Positions 8,611-16,784 of a stretch of DNA of 64,000 bases are shown here, one piece after another; position 1 is the stretch's first letter; every line of letters starts with the position of its first letter. The notes beneath the pieces are model-generated. The model had not been told where the DNA came from, did no database searches, and was given only the letters and a program-made list of their open reading frames with translations. Both the position numbers and the translations under genes were made by a program. Source of the DNA: Arthrobacter sp. N199823 (GTDB taxonomy: Bacteria; Actinomycetota; Actinomycetes; Actinomycetales; Micrococcaceae); contig NZ_PJIN01000001.1 in the NCBI RefSeq assembly GCF_002929705.1, positions 499,244-563,243 on the forward strand, written 5' to 3'.

Positions 8611-9197
8611 ACGGAGTAACCGCCGCGGTGGCACGGGGCAGGCGCCGAACGTCCAAAAATGGTGAGAAAACCGGTGTGCTCTGGTGGGCCGGGCAAATCT
8701 TCTCCTGGCTGCTGTTGTTGACCGTTCTGGCAGTCGCAGCGGTCATGATCGTCATCCCGAGGGTTGGCGGGGCCACTGCTTACACGGTCCTGACCGGTTC
8801 CATGGCGCCGGGCATGGCACCGGGCAGCCTTGCCGTGGTGCGGCCCGTGGATCCCGCAACCCTGCGCACGGGCGATGTCATCACCTACCAAATAAGGTCC
8901 GGTGAGCCCGCCGTCGTCACGCACAGGGTGGTGGGTGTGGGTTCAACGCTGGATGGTGAACTGCGCTTCACAGCCCGCGGTGATGACAATGGCGCCAACG
9001 ATCCGCCCATCCGCCCCGAACAAATCCGTGGCAGCCTCTGGTACCAGCTGCCCTGGCTGGGCCACATCAACTCCGCCCTCTCCGGCCCGCAACGGCAATG
9101 GCTGATATCAGCCGCCATCATCGGTCTGCTCGGCTACTCCGTGTATATGGCCACCAGTGCCCTGCGCGACAGACTCAAAAGAAAGAAAACGCCGTGA
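8607..9197 (+). CDS. sipW: SipW-type signal peptidase I
   Basis: 196 residues with membrane helices near residues 29-52 and 166-184. The catalytic serine is Ser65 in VLTGSMAPGM. Instead of the lysine of ordinary bacterial type I peptidases there is a histidine, His106 in VVTHRVVG, followed by an acidic box ARGDDNGAND (Asp126/Asp132): the Ser-His-Asp arrangement of the ER/archaeal and SipW class (peptidase family S26B). It would cleave the alternate signal peptides of its neighbours at the outer face of the membrane. Gene overlaps on both sides (GTGA at 8607 and 9194) indicate a tightly coupled operon. Confidence 0.88.
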   Translation: MNGVTAAVARGRRRTSKNGEKTGVLWWAGQIFSWLLLLTVLAVAAVMIVIPRVGGATAYTVLTGSMAPGMAPGSLAVVRPVDPATLRTGDVITYQIRSGEPAVVTHRVVGVGSTLDGELRFTARGDDNGANDPPIRPEQIRGSLWYQLPWLGHINSALSGPQRQWLISAAIIGLLGYSVYMATSALRDRLKRKKTP

Positions 9198-9817
9198 GCT
9201 CCTCCAACGTTTCCCGCAAGCATTCCGTGCCACTACCCGTGCGCCGCACAGCGTTAGCCGCCGCAGTTGTTGCTGCTGCCATTGGTACGACGGCGGCCCC
9301 GGCTATTGCTCAACGCCCACCCATGGTGCTGGTCTCCGAAGGCAACCCGGACATTGCCTTCTCCTACAGCTTAGACGGAATTGCGTTCTCAAAGGCAGTG
9401 CCGGATCTGTTCAGTGGTTCCCCGAAGCTTGTGCCCGGTCAGGAAATCGAGGAACGGCTGTGGGTCCGCAATGAAAACTCCGTGGCTGTGGAAGTGTCCG
9501 TAGCTGCCGAGGCCCCCCTTGGCGAGAGGGAACCCACGAGGGCGGGATTGACGCCGTCGCCCGTTGTTACGCTGGCGCCGGGAGCAGCCGCGCCGCTGCA
9601 AGTGCGGATGTGGTTGCCAGAATCGGCTGACAACTCGAGTCAGAGCCAGACATGGCCCGTGCGTCTTCAAGTAAATGCCCGTGAATCCGTCTCCTCGACT
9701 ACCCAAGAACTTAGCTACACGGGGGCGACAATTGGCATCTGGCCCTTGTCCGTCGCCGCATTGCTGGGCGGCGCCGGCGCCTATCTTGGGGCGAGGAAGC
9801 GCAGGATGCAGCGGTGA
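9194..9817 (+). CDS. secreted protein with LSYTG-type cell-wall sorting signal
   Basis: 207 residues from GTG 9194, which overlaps the sipW stop; an open frame extends upstream to 9098 but lies inside sipW. A normal Sec signal peptide (residues about 17-39, cleavage after APAIA) precedes a 130-residue beta-rich domain (LWVRNENSVAVEVSVAAE). The C-terminus has LSYTG (173-177), a hydrophobic stretch and RKRR, the layout of a sortase substrate with serine in place of the proline of LPXTG. It is therefore probably attached to peptidoglycan and could anchor the polymer formed by the neighbours, as an accessory pilin or anchor would. No sortase gene is in the window. Confidence 0.75.
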   Translation: MSSSNVSRKHSVPLPVRRTALAAAVVAAAIGTTAAPAIAQRPPMVLVSEGNPDIAFSYSLDGIAFSKAVPDLFSGSPKLVPGQEIEERLWVRNENSVAVEVSVAAEAPLGEREPTRAGLTPSPVVTLAPGAAAPLQVRMWLPESADNSSQSQTWPVRLQVNARESVSSTTQELSYTGATIGIWPLSVAALLGGAGAYLGARKRRMQR

Positions 9818-10386
9818 CTGGAGAGAAGGTGAACCGGCGGAGGATGCAGCTCAAGGCACTGCTCTCGCTTGGCCTGCTGGCCGGATTTGGGGCAGTATCC
9901 ACGCTGGCGGCGTGGACCGGAGAAGCAACTGCAACATCATCCATTCAAGCCGGCACGGTGGCGATTGGCGTGGGCGCCACAGCTGATTCCACTTCCGGTA
10001 GTTACACACTGCCGCCTAGTAGCAATTGGTACCCCGGTGTAAATCGCGCGGTCTTGGTGAGCGTGAAGAACATCGGAACACTAGCTGCGCCCTTTGCCAT
10101 CTCGGGAATCACAACGCCCGCAGGCGTGGGAACACTTGGCGAGAGTATGCACGTGAAGGTGACTCGTGGGGCCACGGTTGGAGACGCCACCTGTGATGGA
10201 GCAGCGGTTCTAGAGAAAACCGCTGGTAATGGTTTTTCGGGGTCCTCTGTGCCTCAGTTATTGGCAGCTGGGGAAGTGCAGGCGGTGTGTGTGCAATACT
10301 CGCTGCCGAGCACTGCGCCCAGCACGTTGCAGGGAAAATCCACCACGGTCACCTTGACCTTCACTGCGACAGTGGGGCTGTCCTGA
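9814..10386 (+). CDS. alternate-signal-peptide exported protein, third substrate
   Basis: 190 residues from GTG 9814 (GTGA overlap with the preceding gene). The N-terminus has a hydrophobic run ending in GAVSTLAAWTGEATATSSIQAGTVAIGV, the LAxW and QAGT pattern of SipW-dependent proteins. The mature domain shows VLVSVKNIGTLAAPFAISG, matching the N-T-G/N-I-G turn of the TasA-like fold, and two cysteines (GDATCDG, VQAVCVQ) that may pair. It is the immediate neighbour of the second signal peptidase gene and its probable substrate. Confidence 0.75.
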   Translation: MTGEKVNRRRMQLKALLSLGLLAGFGAVSTLAAWTGEATATSSIQAGTVAIGVGATADSTSGSYTLPPSSNWYPGVNRAVLVSVKNIGTLAAPFAISGITTPAGVGTLGESMHVKVTRGATVGDATCDGAAVLEKTAGNGFSGSSVPQLLAAGEVQAVCVQYSLPSTAPSTLQGKSTTVTLTFTATVGLS

Positions 10387-10387
10387 C

Positions 10388-11497
10388 ATGGCGGCCATGG
10401 AACGAAAAACTTGGTGCCGGACGGTGGAGCGGTATTTGTTCAACATTGGCGCGGTGCTGGGTGCACTGTGCCTGGTGCTGGCCGGACTCACCTTGGCATT
10501 CGGCCTGAAGCCCCTGATCTTCTCCTCTGGTTCCATGGGGCCAGCCATCCCCACCGGTTCGTTGGCGCTGGCACTTCCCGCGGCCGCCTCCAATGTTTCC
10601 CCGGGTGAGGTGGTGTCCGTGGTGTCCTCCGACGGAACCCGCATAACGCACAGGGTGGTCTCCGCTGATCCGTCCATGGGGCTGGTGCTTAAGGGCGACA
10701 CCAATGCCGTTGATGATCTTTTGCCATATACCGGAGCAACGGTTGACCGGGTGCTGTTCAGCCTTCCAGGTCTGGGGTACGTGGCCGGCTGGCTGGCGTC
10801 ACCGTGGGTCTTCCTGCTGGGCGGGCTACTGTGCGCGTACCTTATATATGTAGCCTTTTTCCGGGCCGGTTCAGGGGGAGCTCGGAAGTCGCATTCGGGG
10901 CGCGGCCGAAGGAAAAACGCTGCCGATGGCGAGGCAGCCAAACCGGGGAACCGGCGTCGGACATGGTTGGGAATTGGCGCGATGGCTGCGGTCATTGCTG
11001 TTGCCGTCCCCTTGGGTGTCGCGGCCAAGGTTGAGCCGACGCTAGCGGTATGGACGGCGATTGCCGCGGCCGGATCTGAGATCGGCGCAACAGCCGCCGG
11101 GCCGGTAATAGGTGCCACGTGCGGCAACCTCGGGGACAAAAACACCATTGAGTTCAAGTGGCAGAAACCCGCATCTACTCCGACCGAATATCTTGTGACC
11201 GCAGTCCAGACCAATTCGTCGGGCGTGGTGACGATCGGCGGGAAAGTGAATAGCGAAAAAATCTCCGGTTCAAGCACCTCTTTGGTGACAAGCAATTCCG
11301 GTCCAACAGGACTTCTCGGAACACTTCTCGGTGCGCTATTGGGCTACAACTACTACTTCACAATCAGTATTACGGCCTTGTATGGCGATTCTTGGGCGTC
11401 ACAGCCGGTGGTTTTCAAGGGTGTTAACACCACCGCACCCACTCTCATTATCTTGGGCGAGCTCAAGGTGACGTGTCCGCCATTGCCAACGAACTAA
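10388..11497 (+). CDS. SipW-type signal peptidase fused to a substrate-like exported domain
   Basis: 369 residues, about twice the size of SipW. Residues 1-160 are a signal peptidase: helix 19-40, Ser49 (FSSGSMGP), His88 (RITHRVV), Asp104 (LKGDTNAVDD), closing helix 139-157. A basic linker (161-191) leads to a second hydrophobic segment (192-213) ending in TLAVWTAIAAAGSEIGAT, the same A-[VL]-W hallmark found in the three exported neighbours, and then a 135-residue beta-rich domain with CGNLGDK and TCPPLPTN. So the enzyme appears joined to its own substrate-type module. Whether the fusion is cut between the halves cannot be told. It starts two bases after the preceding stop; an alternative ATG is at 10397. 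Confidence 0.8.
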   Translation: MAAMERKTWCRTVERYLFNIGAVLGALCLVLAGLTLAFGLKPLIFSSGSMGPAIPTGSLALALPAAASNVSPGEVVSVVSSDGTRITHRVVSADPSMGLVLKGDTNAVDDLLPYTGATVDRVLFSLPGLGYVAGWLASPWVFLLGGLLCAYLIYVAFFRAGSGGARKSHSGRGRRKNAADGEAAKPGNRRRTWLGIGAMAAVIAVAVPLGVAAKVEPTLAVWTAIAAAGSEIGATAAGPVIGATCGNLGDKNTIEFKWQKPASTPTEYLVTAVQTNSSGVVTIGGKVNSEKISGSSTSLVTSNSGPTGLLGTLLGALLGYNYYFTISITALYGDSWASQPVVFKGVNTTAPTLIILGELKVTCPPLPTN

Positions 11498-11669
11498 ACC
11501 GGAGGTCGCTTGGCCAGTCAGCATCATCGAATAGTGCGTGATGCAGGGAATTCGCGTGGACTGGTTATTCCCGGGCACGCAGTTGGCCGCACAACCCTTG
11601 GAGAAAATCAGGTCATGCGGCCATGGTGCGAGGCACCCGGGTGGGTGGGCGCCGTCGAACTTTAGAGAA

Positions 11670-12170
11670 TCAGGCGTGCGTGTTCAGCCATTCCTGCGCG
11701 AGCGTGGCCTGCAGGTTCAGCGCGCGGCCAATGACAGGCTCGGCGGCGGAGGCGATCTTGGCGCCGAGGAACGGCACGCCGGACTTGACCTCACCCGTGA
11801 GATCAACAACCGTGGACTCGCCGCCGGCTACCAGCTTTTGCACTGCTGAAACATCCACAGGAGCCTTGGCCACCGAAAGCTTGATGATGTTGGTGCGTGA
11901 ACCATCGGCCGCCGGAGCGCTCCAGGACTCATCCTGGGTGACGGTCAGCGAATCGCCAACGAACTTCTTGACGATGTCAGGCATGCGCGTGGTGGGCAAC
12001 GTGCGCACGGTCTTGGTGGTGAACGCGGCTGTGGTGGGGCCGCTGATGGTGAATGACAACAGCTCACCGCCGACAGTTTCGCTGACGTGCTTGATAAATG
12101 CTTCGTTGGTGAAGACATCGGTGACATTCTGAGCCGTAGCCGAGAGCGTTGTTGAGGCGGCAAGCGCCAT
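11670..12170 (-). CDS. DUF2505 (SRPBCC-like) protein
   Basis: 166 residues from ATG 12170, chosen because AGGA lies 6 bases upstream and the protein then begins MALAASTTLSATAQNVTDVF as in the family; the frame is open to 12260 without family match. DUF2505 proteins of actinobacteria have a START/SRPBCC-type fold with a central hydrophobic cavity, visible here as alternating strands ending in a long C-terminal helix (LQATLAQEWLNTHA). The ligand is unknown. It is divergent from mfd. The 172 bases between it and the SipW-type cluster contain no recognisable gene. Confidence 0.8.
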   Translation of the reverse strand: MALAASTTLSATAQNVTDVFTNEAFIKHVSETVGGELLSFTISGPTTAAFTTKTVRTLPTTRMPDIVKKFVGDSLTVTQDESWSAPAADGSRTNIIKLSVAKAPVDVSAVQKLVAGGESTVVDLTGEVKSGVPFLGAKIASAAEPVIGRALNLQATLAQEWLNTHA

Positions 12171-12347
12171 GGTTCCTCCAATATAGGGGGTGTTTGGGGC
12201 AGCTCCTAGGATAGCAAGCTCGCTGGCGAGTAAGCTGGACACGGTCCCGGAGTCGTTCATAGATTCTGGGCTTTCGTGTTGTCCTCAGCGCGGTAGATAA
12301 CGTACTTTGGCGGCGCCGGCCGCCAGGCACTAAGGAGAAAACCACCC

Positions 12348-15300
12348 ATGAGTCTTGCAGGGTTGCGAACAGCGCTTTCTGAAGATCCACTGTTCGCCCG
12401 GGTGCGCAGCTACGCCGCTGCCCACCCCGCAACGCGCAGCACCGACGTGGCCTTTAGCGCCCCCGCAGGCATGCGGGCGGTGCTCCTGGCAGAAGTAGCG
12501 GATGGTTTGGCCTCGGCTGCCTCTTCTTCGGACGAGCTCCCGGGCGTGGTCCTGGCCGTCACTGCCACCGGTCGCGAGGCTGAGGACACCGTCGCCGCCC
12601 TGCGCTCCTACCTGCCCGACGGGGCTGTGGCCGAATTCCCCAGCTGGGAAACCCTTCCGCACGAACGCCTGTCACCGCGCTCGGACACTGTAGGTCGGCG
12701 CCTCTCCGTCCTGCGCCGGTTGGCCCATCCCGAGCACGACGCCGGAGATCACCTTCGCGTGATCGTGGCACCTATCCGTGCGGTGGTCCAGCCGCTGGTG
12801 GCTGGCTTGGGAGAGTTGGTGCCGGTACGGGTGAAGGTGGGAGAGGAGATCCCCTTTGCTGCGCTCATCAAGGCACTGGCCGACGCGGCGTACGCACGCG
12901 TAGACATGGTCACGCATCGCGGCGAATTTGCTGTCCGAGGCGGCATCATCGATGTCTTCCCGCCCACCGACAACCACCCGATCCGTGTCGAGTTCTTCGG
13001 CGACGAAGTTGACTCGATGCGGTGGTTCAGCATCGCCGACCAGCGCACCCTGACCTCCGTCAAGGGCTCCGTCAGCCACCCGAGCGAACTGTACGCTCCG
13101 CCTTGCCGGGAAATCCTCATCACACCCACCGTCATGGGCCGGGCCGCCAAATTGAAGAACGCCATGCCCGGTGCCGCTGCCATGCTGGAAAAAATTGCCG
13201 GCGGCATTGCCGTGGAAGGCATGGAGTCCTTGGCTCCGGCCCTCGTTGACGGCATGGTGCCGCTGGCCTCCTTGTTGCCTGCCGCATCCATCACCGTGGT
13301 GCTGGATCCCGAAAAAGTCAGCGCCAGGGCTCACGATCTGGAATCCACCAACGAAGAATTCTTGGAAGCTGCCTGGTCTACAGCGTCCGACGGCGGCAAT
13401 GCCCCGCTTGATCTGTCGCAGGCCAGCGGCGTAGCAGCCGGGGTGGATCTGGCCTCGGCTGGATTCAAGTCTTTGGCGCAAACCCGTGAGACTGCCCTTG
13501 AGTATGGGATTGGCTGGTGGGCGCTGAGTTCTTTGGCTCAGGATGAAGAGCTGGAACCGTCCACCGATGTGCTGAACCTGCACGCCCGGGAACCTCGGGG
13601 CTACCGGGGTGACGTGGCGGAGATGATGGAGTTCATCGGCTCCCGCGTCAAGGATCAGTGGCGTGTTGTTGTGGCCACCCAGGGCCCGGGCCCGGCCCAA
13701 CGCCTGGCTGAGCTATTCCACGAAGCCAACATCCCGACGTCGCGCGTGGACTCTCTGGATGCGCCACCGCAGCCGGGCATCATCGAGGTGACCACGGCTG
13801 ACACTGGCCGCGGCTTTGTCCTGGATTCGCTGAAGCTGGGCCTGCTGACCGAGGCGGATCTGCTGGGTCGCGCGTCCGCGGTCTCCACCCGCGACATGCG
13901 CAAGATGCCCTCGAAGCGGCGCAACGCCGTGGACCCGCTGCAGCTTGCAGCCGGGGACTTTGTGGTTCACGAGCAGCACGGTGTGGGTAAGTTTGTGGAA
14001 CTTATTCAGCGCAAGGTGCCCGGTGCCGGCGTTGGTGGGGCTGCCGGTTTGCGCGAATACCTGGTGCTGGAATATGCGCCCTCCAAGCGCGGGGCACCGG
14101 GTGACCGGCTCTTTGTGCCCACCGATCAGCTGGATCAAGTGACCGCGTATGTGGGTGGAGACGCACCGGCGCTCTCAAAGATGGGTGGCTCCGACTGGGC
14201 CGCCACCAAGTCCAAGGCACGCAAAGCCGTCAAGGAGATTGCCGGAGAGCTGATCCGGTTGTACTCGGCGCGCATGGCGTCTAAGGGGCACGCTTTCGGG
14301 CCGGACACTCCGTGGCAGGCCGAGCTGGAAGAAGCCTTCCCCTACGTAGAGACGCCGGATCAGCTGGTGGCCATCAACGAGGTCAAGGCCGACATGGAGA
14401 AGGAAGTCCCCATGGACCGGCTGATCTCCGGCGATGTGGGCTATGGCAAGACTGAAATTGCCGTACGTGCTGCCTTCAAGGCGGTCCAGGACGGCAAACA
14501 AGTGGCCATTTTGGTTCCGACCACGCTGCTGGCGCAACAGCACTATGAGACGTTCAACGAGCGTTTTTCCGGCTTCCCGATTCGGGTGAAGCCGCTTTCG
14601 CGCTTCCAAACCGCCAAGGAATCCAAGGAAATCATGGAGGGCGTGCGCACGGGAACAGTGGATGTTGTCATTGGCACGCACCGCTTGCTCTCCAAGGACT
14701 TCGGCTTCAAGGACCTGGGCTTGGTCATTGTTGATGAGGAACAGCGCTTTGGTGTGGAGCACAAAGAGGCGCTGAAGAAGATGCGCACCAATGTTGATGT
14801 GTTGGCCATGAGCGCCACGCCCATCCCGCGAACCTTGGAAATGTCCATGACGGGCATCCGCGAAACCTCTACCTTGGCCACTCCGCCTGAGGAACGCCAC
14901 CCCGTGCTGACCTACGTTGGTGCGCACAGCGACAAGCAGGTGGGCGCCGCCATTCGACGTGAGCTTATGCGCGAGGGGCAAGTGTTTTATGTGCACAACC
15001 GGGTTAAATCAATTGAGAGCACTGCCGCGCACATCCAGCAACTGGTTCCCGATGCGCGTGTAGCGGTGGCCCATGGACAAATGTCTGAATCGCGCCTGGA
15101 GCAGATCATTGTTGACTTCTGGGAAAAGCGTTTTGACGTGCTGGTGTGCACAACCATCATCGAAACGGGGTTGGATATTTCCAATGCCAACACGCTCATT
15201 GTGGAGCAGGCCAATAACTACGGGCTGTCCCAGCTGCACCAGCTGCGCGGGCGTGTGGGCCGCGGGCGCGAACGCGCTTATGCCTATTTCCTGTACCCGG

Positions 15301-16010
15301 CGGACAAACCGCTGGGCGAGGTGGCCTTGGAACGGCTCAAGGCAGTAGCGGCACACAATGAACTCGGTGCCGGTATGGCCTTGGCCATGAAGGACCTTGA
15401 AATCCGTGGTGCCGGAAACCTGCTGGGTGGGGAGCAGTCGGGCCACATCCAAGGTGTTGGCTTCGACCTCTACATTCGACTGGTGGGCGAGGCTGTGGCG
15501 GACTTCCGCGGTGAAGGTGAGGAGCGGACGGCAGAGATGAAGATTGAGCTGCCCGTCAATGCCCACCTGCCACACGACTACGTACCGGGGGAGCGGTTGC
15601 GTCTCGAGGCGTACCGGAAGCTGGCCGCTGCTGTGAGTGTTGAAGCCATTGCCGAGGTGGAGGCTGAACTGATCGACAGGTACGGTGAGCTGCCGCAGGC
15701 TGCCGTGAATCTGCTGGCCGTGGCCAACTTCAAGGTACTGGCCCGGGCCGCAGGCCTGACAGACGTTGCTCTGCAGGGTAACTTCATCAAGTTCGCCCCG
15801 GCTGAGTTGCCCGAATCCAAGGAGATGCGCCTGACCCGCATGTACCCGGGCTCCATGGTGAAGTCGGCGCTGAACGCGATCTTGATTCCTAAGCCCAAGA
15901 CTGCGCGGATTGGTGGCCGCGACCTGGCCGATGCCGAAGTGCTCAAGTGGGCGCAGGGCGTGCTGGAAGCCATCTTTGAAGTGACCCCACAGACCGTGGC
16001 GGCCAAATAA
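12348..16010 (+). CDS. mfd: transcription-repair coupling factor Mfd
   Basis: 1220 residues, usual length. The N-terminal UvrB-like domains are followed by the CarD-like RNA polymerase interaction domain near residue 537 (DFVVHEQHGVGKFVEL), then the superfamily 2 translocase with Walker A GDVGYGKTE near residue 695, DEEQRF box near 796, motif VI QLRGRVGRGRERAY, and the C-terminal TRCF domain. Mfd removes RNA polymerase stalled at lesions and recruits UvrA. The ATG has a good AAGGAG sequence about 10 bases upstream. It is transcribed alone, divergently from the DUF2505 gene. Confidence 0.97.
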   Translation: MSLAGLRTALSEDPLFARVRSYAAAHPATRSTDVAFSAPAGMRAVLLAEVADGLASAASSSDELPGVVLAVTATGREAEDTVAALRSYLPDGAVAEFPSWETLPHERLSPRSDTVGRRLSVLRRLAHPEHDAGDHLRVIVAPIRAVVQPLVAGLGELVPVRVKVGEEIPFAALIKALADAAYARVDMVTHRGEFAVRGGIIDVFPPTDNHPIRVEFFGDEVDSMRWFSIADQRTLTSVKGSVSHPSELYAPPCREILITPTVMGRAAKLKNAMPGAAAMLEKIAGGIAVEGMESLAPALVDGMVPLASLLPAASITVVLDPEKVSARAHDLESTNEEFLEAAWSTASDGGNAPLDLSQASGVAAGVDLASAGFKSLAQTRETALEYGIGWWALSSLAQDEELEPSTDVLNLHAREPRGYRGDVAEMMEFIGSRVKDQWRVVVATQGPGPAQRLAELFHEANIPTSRVDSLDAPPQPGIIEVTTADTGRGFVLDSLKLGLLTEADLLGRASAVSTRDMRKMPSKRRNAVDPLQLAAGDFVVHEQHGVGKFVELIQRKVPGAGVGGAAGLREYLVLEYAPSKRGAPGDRLFVPTDQLDQVTAYVGGDAPALSKMGGSDWAATKSKARKAVKEIAGELIRLYSARMASKGHAFGPDTPWQAELEEAFPYVETPDQLVAINEVKADMEKEVPMDRLISGDVGYGKTEIAVRAAFKAVQDGKQVAILVPTTLLAQQHYETFNERFSGFPIRVKPLSRFQTAKESKEIMEGVRTGTVDVVIGTHRLLSKDFGFKDLGLVIVDEEQRFGVEHKEALKKMRTNVDVLAMSATPIPRTLEMSMTGIRETSTLATPPEERHPVLTYVGAHSDKQVGAAIRRELMREGQVFYVHNRVKSIESTAAHIQQLVPDARVAVAHGQMSESRLEQIIVDFWEKRFDVLVCTTIIETGLDISNANTLIVEQANNYGLSQLHQLRGRVGRGRERAYAYFLYPADKPLGEVALERLKAVAAHNELGAGMALAMKDLEIRGAGNLLGGEQSGHIQGVGFDLYIRLVGEAVADFRGEGEERTAEMKIELPVNAHLPHDYVPGERLRLEAYRKLAAAVSVEAIAEVEAELIDRYGELPQAAVNLLAVANFKVLARAAGLTDVALQGNFIKFAPAELPESKEMRLTRMYPGSMVKSALNAILIPKPKTARIGGRDLADAEVLKWAQGVLEAIFEVTPQTVAAK

Positions 16011-16027
16011 CGAACTGCCGCTACGTT

Positions 16028-16201
16028 ATGCGCCGGACTGGGGCCGGAGTCCGGCGCACAACGGTTGGACACTTTCCCTATGCGTCAGACTCGGACCGGG
16101 TCCGGCGCATCTTGTCCACAGGCGCCATAGTCAGCACGAGTCCGGCGCATAACGGTGAGGCACTTTCCCTATGCGTCAGACTCGGACCGGGTCCGGCGCA
16201 T
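16028..16201. repeat. cluster of three REP-like 31/32-bp palindromes
   Basis: Copies at 16028-16059, 16080-16110 and 16171-16201. Each begins ATGCG(C/T)C(G/A)GACT and ends in GTCCGGCGCAT or a one-base variant, so the ends are inverted repeats separated by about 9 bases. The last two copies sit in near-identical flanks (CACTTTCCCT before them), so the block was duplicated. The same palindrome type recurs at 39437-39842. The family resembles REP/MITE-type elements. Confidence 0.8.
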
Positions 16202-16208
16202 AATAATT

Positions 16209-16271
16209 GTGCTGGGTGCTGGGTGCTGGGTGCTGGGTGCTGGGTGCTGGGTGCTGGGTGCTGGGTGCTGG
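16209..16271. repeat. heptanucleotide tandem array (GTGCTGG)x9
   Basis: Nine uninterrupted perfect copies of GTGCTGG, 63 bases, starting 8 bases after the last palindrome. Perfect identity implies recent expansion by slippage, so copy number is likely to vary between isolates. It is non-coding, on the 3' side of mfd and of the convergent small membrane protein gene. Confidence 0.95.
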
Positions 16272-16306
16272 ACGGGCGGTGCGGAGAGTTGGCCGCCAAC
16301 CAGCGC

Positions 16307-16338
16307 GGCGGTACAACCCGGCCTCGCGTTGTACCGCC
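16307..16338. repeat. 11-bp perfect inverted repeat (hairpin)
   Basis: GGCGGTACAAC at 16307-16317 pairs with GTTGTACCGCC at 16328-16338, 10-base loop. No T-run follows on either strand, so a classical terminator is doubtful; it could act as an mRNA 3' end structure or be part of a repeat element. Confidence 0.55.
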
Positions 16339-16475
16339 AGCCGGCAGCGCCACCCGGCCTCCCGGCGTCGTGCTCAAGTCGGTGCATGAAACTGCTTCTA
16401 AAACAGGGCTTAAACATCTGAACCGCAGCAGAGGCTTACGCCAATTGCTGCGGTTCAGTGGAAAACGGAAACTGG

Positions 16476-16700
16476 CTACTCGCCTGCGGAGTCCGTGCGG
16501 CCCATGATGGTCATCGGGAACCAGAAGGCCAGCGCGCACAGGCCAATGCCGACGCCGGCCGGGATGAAGGCGTGGGCAAAGCTTTCCAGGCTCCAGTATG
16601 AGAACGCAAAGATTCCACCGAGGAACAATGCAAGGAAAACGACGAACAAGACGATGGACTGCACCAGGCTGTTCTCGCCCTGGTAACGGGTGCTGGACAC
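16476..16700 (-). CDS. small two-helix membrane protein, unknown function
   Basis: 74 residues from GTG 16700, chosen because AGGAGG lies four bases upstream; ATG codons at 16718 and 16769 in the same frame lack such a site. Two membrane helices (VQSIVLFVVFLALFLGGIF and an AFIPAGVGIGLCALAFWFP segment) are joined by a short loop. It resembles small hypothetical membrane proteins common in Arthrobacter-type genomes. No function can be assigned. deoC is upstream on the same strand, with 84 bases between. Confidence 0.75.
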   Translation of the reverse strand: MSSTRYQGENSLVQSIVLFVVFLALFLGGIFAFSYWSLESFAHAFIPAGVGIGLCALAFWFPMTIMGRTDSAGE

Positions 16701-16784
16701 TGTTCCTCCTGACCCCATGGCGGGGAGCTGAGTGGGTGCACCGGACTCACCGGCGCGTTGATCTACCAACGATCTTAGTACGGA

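Larger units (their letters stand above)
16011..16475. other. repeat-rich intergenic region downstream of mfd
   Basis: 465 bases without a credible gene; open frames here are made of repeats. It contains three copies of a 31/32-bp palindrome, two of them within a duplicated block of about 60 bases (GGCACTTTCCCTATGCGTC and similar), a nine-copy heptamer array and an 11-bp inverted repeat, each listed separately. The minus-strand gene 16476-16700 ends at its right edge, so both flanking genes converge on it. Confidence 0.8.

Noticed and set aside
10258-11295. 345-residue open frame on the minus strand opposite the second SipW gene
   Set aside because: Composition is Pro/Ser/Thr-rich shadow sequence; it overlaps well-supported genes completely and has no family motif.
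11498-11669. Small gene between the SipW cluster and the DUF2505 gene
   Set aside because: The plus-strand frame from 11538 has no family match and no ribosome-binding site, and it runs into the antisense of the DUF2505 gene.
12672-13700. 342-residue open frame antisense to mfd
   Set aside because: Typical high-GC shadow of the mfd frame, without domain similarity.
14175-14996. 273-residue open frame antisense to the mfd helicase domain
   Set aside because: Strongly His/Gly/Leu-rich shadow without a start site.
16028-16201. CRISPR-like repeats downstream of mfd
   Set aside because: Repeat spacing is irregular, the units are palindromic REP-like, there are only three and no cas genes are present.
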